Source: Pedobacter suwonensis
GTDB taxonomy: Bacteria; Bacteroidota; Bacteroidia; Sphingobacteriales; Sphingobacteriaceae
Length of the DNA: 64,000 nucleotides
Direction of reading: 5' to 3'
Assembly (NCBI RefSeq): GCF_900111825.1
Contig: NZ_FOJM01000013.1
Span: 1 to 64,000 of the forward strand
Each line of letters begins with the position of its first letter. The stretch's first letter is position 1. A model generated the notes under the pieces. That model did no database searches, was not told the DNA's origin, and saw only the letters and a program-made list of their open reading frames with translations. Shown here piece by piece: positions 26,456 to 33,764 of this stretch. Position numbers and translations under genes: made by a program.

Positions 26456-26701
26456 GGGATCAAGGATCAAGCGGAAAAGTTGGGGGGTATCATTTCAAGC
26501 ATATATTTTCGATAATCTGAATAAGAAGAATTTAATATCTCTAACCCCTCCGGATGTTGCTCTAAAAGCTTTGATCTTTGCATTGAAAGATTCTGCAGAG
26601 GCATTCGTGGATCTGTTAATAAAAAAGTTTAGGATATACAGATAATGCGATTGAATTGATCTGGCAACAGTCCTAAAGGAATCAATACCGCATTCTAGCA
26701 T
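26456..26701 (-). mobile_element. remnant of an ISL3/ISAon1-like insertion sequence (transposase C-terminus and one end)
   Basis: The minus-strand reading from 26701 to 26495 gives FRTVARSIQSHYLYILNFF, then NRSTNASAESFNAKIKAFR and VRDIKFFLFRLSKIYA before a stop. This is the C-terminal end of the DDE transposase of the ISL3-like group found in Bacteroidota, with the conserved final Glu in ASAESFNAKIK. Only about 65 of the usual ~300-400 residues remain. The sequence after the stop (about 26456-26487, GATCAAGCGGAAAAGTTGGG) looks like the terminal inverted repeat of such elements. The upstream part is replaced by the recombinase fragment at 26695. Confidence 0.7.
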
Positions 26702-26975
26702 TCCAGTTTTATGGTTTTATAATCGTTTTCATCAATATCACCTAGCGACAATAGCTCTCTTGCCCGTGTAAGCTTATTGTTGTTTTCTGTAAGCTGTTTG
26801 GCCTGATAGGTTTTATATTCCTTGTTCTTCAAGGTATCGCTGGCGTATTCATCCAAAATCACCATTTTGAATAGCTCGGCAGTTTTTGCATTTAGGCTAT
26901 AGTCATCCAAAAATTTAACAAACTGTTTATTAACATCTTCTGCTTTATACCTGCATTCACATTTAGAAGAGCAGT
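26695..26975 (-). pseudogene. C-terminal remnant of a large serine recombinase
   Basis: The minus-strand reading contains CSSKCECRYKAEDVNKQF, the end of the recombinase zinc-ribbon domain, then a coiled-coil (KQLTENNNKLTRARELL) and GDIDENDYKTIKLEC, typical of the C-terminus of transposon-type serine site-specific recombinases. The N-terminal catalytic domain is absent, and the sequence further upstream (26976-27171) is open in the same frame but does not resemble the family. The fragment ends abruptly at the junction with the transposase remnant. Confidence 0.65.
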
Positions 26976-27654
26976 TCTGGAAAGAACAGAATAACACCGG
27001 AGAGCAGTAGGTTGAGGAGAAGACCAAGTCATCAACATTGACCTCGCGAATGATCGTGCAGGCCTTCCATTCAGGATTCACTTTGGATGGCGTTGAGCAG
27101 TTCATGGGTAGCCAAGAACTTCTTCTGGCATCCAAGTTTAATTCATCTGAAAGCAAACTGATATCGCACATTAATGAAACTAGTTGTTTTACTACTAATT
27201 TGATCGTGGCCTTAGACTAAATGATAGAGATATGTAACTCATTTTGAACACAAAAAAAGCGCTTTGAACAAATACAGACACTATTAGTCATGGAGTTTTG
27301 TACTTCACATTTCAATTAAAGAATATGAAATACGAAAATTCTAGGAAATATAAGGGGGAAATTTCTGAAGTTATTAACAAGAGCAAAATTCTGCCCAAGA
27401 TTTGCCCATACCAATATCCGTTTATAGAAGTTTCATCCGTAACGTCTAAATTTATTACCTCTCTCCATTCGTAGCCATCTATCAGATCTTTCCAAGAGAT
27501 ATCCATTATCCTTTGGTCAAGAATGGCTTCAAGCTAACCGAAAAATGAATTTTGAAGTTTGTCCCTGAAATTTAATTAATACCAAACAAAGATTTTGAAA
27601 AGCTTTGTCAAAAATATATATATATGTTATATTTAAACGTTTTAGTTGACGCTT
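26976..27654. other. region with no confident gene
   Basis: About 680 nt between the mobile-element scar and the first LytTR gene. A minus-strand open frame at 27312-27506 (64 aa, starts MDISWKDLIDGYEW) has a hydrophobic tail, but I cannot support it as a gene. A TA-repeat occurs at about 27615-27631. The 3' part should hold the promoter of the response regulator. Confidence 0.4.
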
Positions 27655-28410
27655 ATGTACAGATGTGTGATTATTGATGATGAACCGCACGCCATTGAAG
27701 GATTAAAGAGTTATTTTTTAAAAATGCCTGCACTGGAATTGGTAGCTACCTATACCGATCCTGTAAAAGCATTAAAAGAAATTACCGATGAAGAACGGTT
27801 GGATCTGATTTTATTGGATATAGATATGCCCGAAATTTCGGGGATCGAACTGGCAAAAATAATCAGGAATAATACCGAAAGATTGATTTTTACCACTGCC
27901 CATACAAAATATGGCTTTGAGGCTTTTGAAGTGCGGGCAAATGATTACCTGCTTAAGCCTTTTTCGCTCGCGAAATTTATGGATGTAATCCAGCGGTTGT
28001 TTTCGTTTAAGAATGAAATTTTCTCCTTTGAGCAGGGTAACCAAAAGGATGTGCAGCAGGATTTTTTCTTTGTGAAGAGCAGCGACGATAACCTGCGTCT
28101 GGTTAAGGTCAGATTTAAGGATGTTGTATCTGCCGAAAGCAAATCAAATTATGTGCAGCTTCATACCATTTCGGGCAAAAGGATATTAACATATATGTCT
28201 TTAAGCGAAATGTCGAAGAATCTCGGCAGTGAGCGTGGTTTTATCCAGTTTCAACGCAGCTTTATATTGAACAGAAACCTGATTGATTCTATTGATGGAA
28301 ATGTAGTAACTATGGATGGCGGACAAAAAGTAACCATTGGCGATTATTACAGGAAACACTTCCACAAATTTGTAGACGATCATTTAATAAAGGCCAAACG
28401 AAAGGTTTAG
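27655..28410 (+). CDS. LytTR-type response regulator 1
   Basis: A 251-aa regulator starting at ATG 27655 (MYRCVIIDDEP); an in-frame TTG at 27646 is less likely. The receiver domain covers residues 1-120, with acidic pocket IIDDE, phospho-acceptor D55 in LILLDIDMP, the conserved Thr/Ser in FTTAHTK and Lys in LLKPFS. The DNA-binding LytTR domain covers about residues 145-250 (LVKVRFKDVVSAESKSNYVQ; FIQFQRSFILNRNLI). Its partner is probably the sensor kinase 250 nt downstream on the same strand. The small minus-strand ORF lies between them. Confidence 0.92.
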   Translation: MYRCVIIDDEPHAIEGLKSYFLKMPALELVATYTDPVKALKEITDEERLDLILLDIDMPEISGIELAKIIRNNTERLIFTTAHTKYGFEAFEVRANDYLLKPFSLAKFMDVIQRLFSFKNEIFSFEQGNQKDVQQDFFFVKSSDDNLRLVKVRFKDVVSAESKSNYVQLHTISGKRILTYMSLSEMSKNLGSERGFIQFQRSFILNRNLIDSIDGNVVTMDGGQKVTIGDYYRKHFHKFVDDHLIKAKRKV

Positions 28411-28438
28411 GGATTTTAGTTTGGCCCGGGTATTAAAT

Positions 28439-28567
28439 TCATCTCCAACCAGTAACTGTTAAGCTGGTAGTAAGCGTGGTAACATCTGTACTTAAGCCGT
28501 CTTTCCCTTTTTTCTGACCAAATGTGAAAATTGTTTTTACTTTGATTTTGTTGGTTTGCTGTTTCAT
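28439..28567 (-). CDS. possible 42-aa Thr-rich peptide, not a shadow ORF
   Basis: A short minus-strand frame starts MKQQTNKIKVKTIFTFGQ, continues with GKDGLSTD, and ends VTTLTTSLTVTGW-R before TGA (28439-28441). The C-terminal third is Thr-rich (TTLTTSLTVTG) and the N-terminal part is Lys-rich, the layout of a leader followed by a modified core in Bacteroidota peptide precursors, but I cannot match it to a named class. There is no cysteine. It sits alone between two regulator genes on the opposite strand, where short peptides often lie near LytTR genes. Conservation is needed to call it a gene. Confidence 0.5.
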   Translation of the reverse strand: MKQQTNKIKVKTIFTFGQKKGKDGLSTDVTTLTTSLTVTGWR

Positions 28568-28587
28568 AAATCGTTTTTTTTAGAAAC

Positions 28588-28625
28588 TTATGTATTGCTT
28601 TTTTACCTGAAAAAAAAATTATGTA
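28588..28625 (-). promoter_or_regulatory. repeated TACATAA words upstream of the 42-aa ORF
   Basis: TACATAA occurs twice on the minus strand at 28619-28625 and 28588-28594, 31 nt apart (about three helical turns), with a T9 run between them. A related CATAAT pair lies at 30578-30604. Direct repeats in phase are the usual layout of LytTR binding sites, but these words do not match the published consensus exactly. Confidence 0.3.
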
Positions 28626-28661
28626 AACAGGCTTAAATTCTATTTATACCGCTCTTTATTC

Positions 28662-29741
28662 ATGATTAAGATTATTAAAAAATGCATTAAAAAATATTGG
28701 ATACACCTGTTGGCATGGGGCGTTTTTATAGCTTATGAAACCGTACTTATTGGGTTAATTTATGGCGTTTTTGGCAATCTGTTAACTTATTGCCTCCACT
28801 ATGCAATTGTTATTTCTTATTTCTATACCGTTTGTTTCATCGGTTTGCCCTGGGCCACAAGGTTTAAAAACCAAACTTTCTACCGTATACCGTTAATTTT
28901 TACTGTTCTTTTCTGCATCTATCTTTTTTTTAACCTTGGTGCCGATATGTTATTGATTCGCTATCATATTATTACCCACAAAGTTTCTGTTGCACTAAAC
29001 CGCGATTATGTTCTTAGTACCCTATACCGTTACATTTATTTCAGTGGCTTTGCTTCGGCCTATTACTTTATCAGAACTTATTTTTTTGAAAAAAAACGGA
29101 GCAACGAACTCGAAGAACAACGACTTCTTGCCATCATTAACGAAGAGCGCATGGCAGATATGCTTTCAAAATCGCACAATGATTTTCTGCGTGCTCAGAT
29201 TAATCCACATTTTTTATTCAATACACTCAGTTACGTATACAATAACATTAAAATAAATCCGGAAGATGCCGGAGAAGCTGTTATTGTACTTTCTGATATC
29301 ATGAGGTTTGCAATAGATTCGGGCGTTGATGATATGGTCATTATTAAAGATGAAATGGCACAGGTAGAAAAACTGGTTTATCTGTATCAGCTCCGTAAGA
29401 ACCAATCTATTTTTATCGATCTGTATTTTTCTGCCGAAACTATGCATCTGCGGATGATCCCGCTGGTTTTGCTCACGCTGATGGAAAACATGTTTAAGCA
29501 TGGCAATTTATGCGTGGAAGAGAAGCCCGCGCTTATGGCTGTATTTGCTGAGGATAACCTGTTATTTATCCAAACATCAAATTTAGTAAGTTACACCATC
29601 GAAAAAATTGGAACCAATAGCGGCATGAAAAATATCGAAAGCAGGTTAAGGACTGCATTTGGTGAAAATTTGAAATTTACCTACGGTTTGGAGGGTGAAG
29701 ATCTATTTAGGGTAGATATCGTTATCCCATTGGGCAGATAA
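28662..29741 (+). CDS. LytS-family sensor histidine kinase
   Basis: A 359-aa membrane kinase. About four hydrophobic helices occupy residues 10-140 (LLAWGVFIAYETVLIGLI, AIVISYFYTVCFIGL, LIFTVLFCIYLFFNLGADM, and a fourth near 125-142), followed by a coiled coil (EKKRSNELEEQRL). The phospho-acceptor H183 is in INPHFLFNTLS, the His_kinase domain of LytS/YehU type. The ATP-binding part has MENMFKHGN (N box) and SGMKNIESRL (G box). It has no periplasmic sensor domain, so it may sense through the membrane helices. It likely phosphorylates one or both neighbouring LytTR regulators. Confidence 0.92.
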   Translation: MIKIIKKCIKKYWIHLLAWGVFIAYETVLIGLIYGVFGNLLTYCLHYAIVISYFYTVCFIGLPWATRFKNQTFYRIPLIFTVLFCIYLFFNLGADMLLIRYHIITHKVSVALNRDYVLSTLYRYIYFSGFASAYYFIRTYFFEKKRSNELEEQRLLAIINEERMADMLSKSHNDFLRAQINPHFLFNTLSYVYNNIKINPEDAGEAVIVLSDIMRFAIDSGVDDMVIIKDEMAQVEKLVYLYQLRKNQSIFIDLYFSAETMHLRMIPLVLLTLMENMFKHGNLCVEEKPALMAVFAEDNLLFIQTSNLVSYTIEKIGTNSGMKNIESRLRTAFGENLKFTYGLEGEDLFRVDIVIPLGR

Positions 29742-29781
29742 TTATACGGTCTATCCCACTGATCATCAATAGTTGCCATTA

Positions 29782-30489
29782 TCAGTTAATATTAGATAAT
29801 CCGGAAAGAAATGATTTGAGGTTATTTTTGTAGGATCGGCTTACCGTAACCACCAGCCCTTTTTTTAATTCAATGTTATCGCCGTTAATTTTTTCGATCT
29901 GTTTTGCCGATATGATGAAAGATTTGTTTATGCGTTTAAAATTTTTGAAAAGATTGAGCTTCTCTTCGATTTTTGCCATAGTATAATATGGCATTACCAC
30001 TTTGGTTAGGGTATGGATTTTAATATAGTTTGAAGCCCCTTCTATCGCAATTATTTCGTCAAGATAAACCTTTAGCATTTCACCTTTTGCGCTCAGCCTG
30101 ATCATGATGTAAGGATGGCTTTCGCCAATTTTATTGACCAGGTTATTTACTATTGTTTCGAACTTGTTGAAATTGAATGGCTTGGTTAAAAATTGTTTGG
30201 CATTTACATTATAACCATCAACGGCATACTTGGTATGTGCACTTACAACAACAAGCGAACTTACATTTTTCCTTATAATATCAGACAGTGCAATTCCGGA
30301 AAGACCCGGCATTTCAACATCTGTAAAAAGAATATCGATCAGCTCATTTTTTTTAATAATATCATTTACAGCCTCATTGGGATCGCTGTACGATTTTTTT
30401 AAAGTCAAAAAAGGAATTTTATCTATGTACTGCTCCATTTGCTGGAGTACAGATAAGTCATCGTCTATTATAACACAGGAAAGTACCAT
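29782..30489 (-). CDS. LytTR-type response regulator 2
   Basis: A 235-aa regulator starting MVLSCVIIDDD (ATG 30487-30489). Receiver: acidic pocket IIDDD, phospho-acceptor D57 in FTDVEMPGLSG, conserved VVSAHTKYAVDG and FLTKPFNF. LytTR domain from about residue 130 (GEMLKVYLDEIIAIEGASNY; FKRINKSFIISAKQIEKI). It is convergent with the sensor kinase gene and divergent from the exporter operon that begins with the four-cysteine protein at 30682, so it is the prime candidate for control of that operon. It is a clear paralogue of response regulator 1. Confidence 0.9.
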   Translation of the reverse strand: MVLSCVIIDDDLSVLQQMEQYIDKIPFLTLKKSYSDPNEAVNDIIKKNELIDILFTDVEMPGLSGIALSDIIRKNVSSLVVVSAHTKYAVDGYNVNAKQFLTKPFNFNKFETIVNNLVNKIGESHPYIMIRLSAKGEMLKVYLDEIIAIEGASNYIKIHTLTKVVMPYYTMAKIEEKLNLFKNFKRINKSFIISAKQIEKINGDNIELKKGLVVTVSRSYKNNLKSFLSGLSNIN

Positions 30490-30526
30490 CAAAAAGTTTA
30501 AAGGATTTTAGTTTAAGCTAACATTA

Positions 30527-30534
30527 CAAATATA
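30527..30534 (-). promoter_or_regulatory. TAnnTTTG -7 box upstream of response regulator 2
   Basis: The minus strand reads TATATTTG, a full match to the -7 consensus, 37 nt before the ATG. No good TTTG box is present upstream. The divergent operon shows no such box at all, which would suit a promoter that needs an activator. Confidence 0.45.
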
Positions 30535-30577
30535 TTCTTTCGATATTATAACAGTATCAGCCAGCTGATGCATTTCG

Positions 30578-30604
30578 CATAATAATTCGTGCAGGTTACA
30601 TAAT
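30578..30604. promoter_or_regulatory. CATAAT direct repeat in the divergent regulatory region
   Basis: CATAAT at 30578-30583 and 30599-30604 are exactly 21 nt apart, two helical turns, as expected for a tandem-bound regulator. The downstream copy lies in GGTTACATAATAGAAA followed by a T9 run, like the sequence near 28620. It lies 80-100 nt upstream of the four-cysteine protein gene at 30682. Confidence 0.35.
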
Positions 30605-30681
30605 AGAAATTTTTTTTTCTAAAATAATGTCAAGATTAGCATTGTCCATATCGGCACTGAACAGATCAAATAACCAAATCT

Positions 30682-31011
30682 ATGAAAAACACTGCATTGA
30701 AATTTATGATGGCGGCACTTATAATGGCCACACTTACCACAAACATCCATTATGCAATTTTGGGTTACGGCCTTGGCGATAAAAATAACCCGGGCAATGT
30801 AATAGCCCAGGATTCAACAGGTTCTAACGGAAGCAGTAACGGAGGAAACAGCAATGATGACAATTCCAATTCCAATAGCTCCAATCAGCTTTTCTCTCAG
30901 GAACAACTTGTTGATTGTTTTATTCCCGGAAATCCATCTCATAAAGGTACTTATATCAGGTGTGTAGTGGGATGGGCAATTTGTATACCAACAAACTGTA
31001 CCGTTAATTGA
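30682..31011 (+). CDS. small exported Ser/Asn-rich four-cysteine protein 1
   Basis: A 109-aa protein with an N-terminal hydrophobic export signal (KFMMAALIMATLTTNIHYA) followed by GYGLG, then a low-complexity linker rich in Asn, Ser, Gly and Asp (residues about 47-70, with DDNSNSNSSN), then a compact C-terminal part with VDCFIPG and C-x6-C-x4-C (RCVVGWAICIPTNC). The protein at 41428 shares the order YGLG, DSNSNSSN, VDC and C-x6-C-x4-C with a WA motif, so the two are paralogues. The N-terminus recalls NVEALA-type peptides (NI/NVxYA) but does not match them exactly. It heads the exporter operon. I know no function for it. Confidence 0.8.
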   Translation: MKNTALKFMMAALIMATLTTNIHYAILGYGLGDKNNPGNVIAQDSTGSNGSSNGGNSNDDNSNSNSSNQLFSQEQLVDCFIPGNPSHKGTYIRCVVGWAICIPTNCTVN

Positions 31012-31167
31012 CAGTTTTATACGCCATTAGTTAGATACCCCAATTCTTTAATGTCTTAATGCGCCTATTGGCGAACCGTTTGTGCAAAAGATATAGATAA
31101 TTGCTGTTGTGTTTTAGGCCTGTGGATGCTTAAAGGCAGTTTCACGATAAAATTTTTCTTAACGCTC

Positions 31168-32661
31168 ATGAAATTTAATAAACGCTGTATTGTTTTAATA
31201 CTTCTTTTGCAGCCTTTTTTTTTCTTTCTGCCCATCAAGGCCCAGGTGAAAAACAAATTCACTCTTTTCGAAAGCATTGATATGGCAAGAAAAAACTCGC
31301 TTGATACGAAGATTTCTACCTATGCAAAACAATCATCGTATTGGGATTTCGCGGCTTATAAAGCTGGGTTTCTGCCAAAGTTTTCGTTAAGAGGGGTATT
31401 GCCCAATTATTTCAGGAGTATTAATATTTTAACGCTTCCTAACGGAAAGAACGATTTTATCAGCCAAAATGTAGCAAATTCAAGTTTAAGTTTAAACCTA
31501 TCTCAAAATGTAGGGTTTACCGGTGGAAATCTCGTGGTTTCCAGTTCGCTCCAGCGTTTAGATAACTTTGGGAATAACCACTATAAATCTTATACCTCGG
31601 TACCGCTTTCTGTAAGTTATACCCAATCTAATGTGTTTTATAATGAACTGAAGTGGCGGAGGAAAATTGAACCTTTAAAATTGGAGGAATCAAAAAGGGC
31701 ATTTTTTGAAAGTATAGAAAATATTTCCTATTCAACAACAGAGAAGTTTTTTGCCTTGCTTAAGGCCGATATCCAACTCAAACTCGATCAGCAGAATCTT
31801 AAAAATATAGATACGCTGCTAAAAATATCAAAGTCGCGCTTTGAGATTGGGACCATTAACCTCAACGAACTTTTACAGGCACAGGTTAGTCATTTAAATG
31901 CCCGAAAAGGATTGTCGGCATCGGTGTTACATCGGGAGGTTGCGCTACAAACATTTTCAAGGTACCTGAATGCACAATTGGAAAAAGGAACGGAGCTGGA
32001 ACTGCCAGAGGATATGCATTTTTTTGCGGTAGAACTTGACAGGGCCATTACGATGACTAAGGATAACCGGAAATATTACTATGAATTTAAAAGGAGAAAA
32101 CTAGAGGCCCAGCAGGAAATACAGCGTACAAAATCTTTAACCGGCCCTTCTTTTAGTATTAATGCGAATATCGGCCTTACCCAAAGCGATCAGCATCTTG
32201 GAGCTGCCTATAACGATCTTTTACGTAACCAGGCTGTGGGGATCAGTTTTTATTTTCCTTTAATGGATTGGGGCGTGAATAAATCAAACAGGAAAAGGGC
32301 CGAAGCAAACCTTTATCTTGAAGAAAATAGGATCAGCCAGCAGGAAATGACTATGGAACAGGATGTTTCCTATCAGGTAATGCGGTGGCAGCTTCAGAAA
32401 GAACTGATCCAGATAGCTAAAGAAACAAGGGATTTAGCAACAAGGCGCTATAATGTGGCCTTTCAAAAATATACCATAGGGAGTTTAAATTTTACCGATT
32501 TCAATAATGCTTTGCTTGATAAGGATAGGGCCACCAACGAATATGTTGATACCCTTCAGGGGTATTGGTTGCTTTATTACTCCATCAGAATGTTAACACT
32601 CTTTGATTTTGAACGGAACAATAACCTCGCTTTAGATGAACAGGGTGGTGGGAATATATAA
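31168..32661 (+). CDS. TolC-type outer-membrane efflux protein
   Basis: A 497-aa outer-membrane channel. I chose ATG 31168 (MKFNKRCIVLILLLQPFFFF), which gives a signal peptide ending PIKAQ; an upstream ATG at 31126 in frame is possible but less typical. The mature part shows the two-fold repeat of coiled-coil helices of the outer membrane efflux family (LFESIDMARKNSLDTK; IGTINLNELLQAQVSHLNARKG; YTIGSLNFTDFNNALLDKDRATNEYV). It is followed 10 nt later by the HlyD-type gene. With the two RND genes it forms a complete tripartite exporter. Confidence 0.9.
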   Translation: MKFNKRCIVLILLLQPFFFFLPIKAQVKNKFTLFESIDMARKNSLDTKISTYAKQSSYWDFAAYKAGFLPKFSLRGVLPNYFRSINILTLPNGKNDFISQNVANSSLSLNLSQNVGFTGGNLVVSSSLQRLDNFGNNHYKSYTSVPLSVSYTQSNVFYNELKWRRKIEPLKLEESKRAFFESIENISYSTTEKFFALLKADIQLKLDQQNLKNIDTLLKISKSRFEIGTINLNELLQAQVSHLNARKGLSASVLHREVALQTFSRYLNAQLEKGTELELPEDMHFFAVELDRAITMTKDNRKYYYEFKRRKLEAQQEIQRTKSLTGPSFSINANIGLTQSDQHLGAAYNDLLRNQAVGISFYFPLMDWGVNKSNRKRAEANLYLEENRISQQEMTMEQDVSYQVMRWQLQKELIQIAKETRDLATRRYNVAFQKYTIGSLNFTDFNNALLDKDRATNEYVDTLQGYWLLYYSIRMLTLFDFERNNNLALDEQGGGNI

Positions 32662-32671
32662 AGATCATAAT

Positions 32672-33763
32672 ATGAAAATCGGACGTAACTTATTTATCCT
32701 GGCAATTACAGCAATATTCTTCCAGAATTGTAACAATGGAACCCAGGAGCAAACTGTAAACAATCATACAAGGGATGAAAAAGACAGGCGTGTTCTGGTG
32801 GAAGTTTCGAAAGCTGGGTTTGGAGATTTCAGTGAGGAACTGTTGAGTGACGGGAAAATTATTGCAAATGAAAAAGTAGCACTTTCTTTTCAATCATCGG
32901 GTAAACTCGTTCAGTTATCAGTAAAAAATGGCGATCGCGTGGTAAAAGGACAGGTAATTGGCAGGCTCGATCCTACAGAGTTAAAAATGCAGCTGGTAAG
33001 GGCAAATGAAAATATGGATAAGGCAATGATTGAACTGGACGACCGCCTGATCGATTATGGTTACCGTTTGCGCGATTCATCGGGCATTCCGAATGGAATT
33101 ATGAAAATGGCTAAGATCAGAAGCGGCTTTTTAAATGCCAGGTACGAACTGGCGAATATAAAATATTCATTGGAACGTTCGGTACTCATTGCTCCTTTTA
33201 CCGGAAGAATCGCAAATCTGGCCATTAATCCGAATGGTACCATAGATGCCTACCAGAAACTTTGCGATCTGTTTAACGATTCGATGATGAGCGTTGAGTT
33301 CTCGGTGCTCGAAACCGAACTTGGAATTGTACATGTGGGCAATAAGATAGATGTTGTTGCATACGGTAATGAGCTGTTATACAGGGGTAATGTTTCGGAA
33401 ATTAATCCTGTTATCGATAATAGTGGGTTTATCAGGGTTAAGGCTATACTGCAAAATACAGATGGTTCGCTGATTGATGGCATGGCCACAAAAATCATTG
33501 TGAAAAAAACATCATCCAATACATTGTTCATCCCAAAAGAGGCTATTGTTCAAAGGCAGAACAGGAGCGTGGTATTTACCTGCGTAAATGGCCGCGCCGT
33601 GTGGAATTACGTTAAGCGCGGTAAAGAAAATACCAGGTATGTATCTATTGAATCCGGACTTAAGCCCGGAGATCAGGTAATTGTTGGCAATAACCTAAAG
33701 CTTGCCGATAATACAGCTGTAAAGGTACAAAAGTTATTAACCGATAATCAAGCAACCTTATAG
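32672..33763 (+). CDS. periplasmic adaptor (HlyD/RND membrane-fusion) lipoprotein
   Basis: A 363-aa lipoprotein with lipobox FFQNC (C20); the ATG at 32672 is used instead of the longer frame overlapping the TolC gene. It has the lipoyl/barrel-sandwich motif SSGKLVQLSVKNGDRVVKGQ and its second half SLERSVLIAPFTGRIANLAI, an unusually short alpha-hairpin between them (RANENMDKAMIELDDRLID), a beta-barrel (VEFSVLETELGIVHVGNK) and a membrane-proximal domain (TLFIPKEAIVQRQNRSVVF). It would bridge the RND pump and TolC. It is separated from the first RND gene by one base. Confidence 0.9.
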   Translation: MKIGRNLFILAITAIFFQNCNNGTQEQTVNNHTRDEKDRRVLVEVSKAGFGDFSEELLSDGKIIANEKVALSFQSSGKLVQLSVKNGDRVVKGQVIGRLDPTELKMQLVRANENMDKAMIELDDRLIDYGYRLRDSSGIPNGIMKMAKIRSGFLNARYELANIKYSLERSVLIAPFTGRIANLAINPNGTIDAYQKLCDLFNDSMMSVEFSVLETELGIVHVGNKIDVVAYGNELLYRGNVSEINPVIDNSGFIRVKAILQNTDGSLIDGMATKIIVKKTSSNTLFIPKEAIVQRQNRSVVFTCVNGRAVWNYVKRGKENTRYVSIESGLKPGDQVIVGNNLKLADNTAVKVQKLLTDNQATL

Positions 33764-33764
33764 T

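Noticed and set aside
27312..27506. 64-aa minus-strand open frame as a gene
   Set aside because: Its composition is that of AT-rich noncoding DNA, the tail is simple hydrophobic sequence, and no start signal or neighbour supports it; mentioned only as a possibility.
30682..31011. Exact NVEALA family peptide
   Set aside because: The NVEALA word is absent, the protein is longer, and it has a four-cysteine C-terminus; only a distant relation is suggested.
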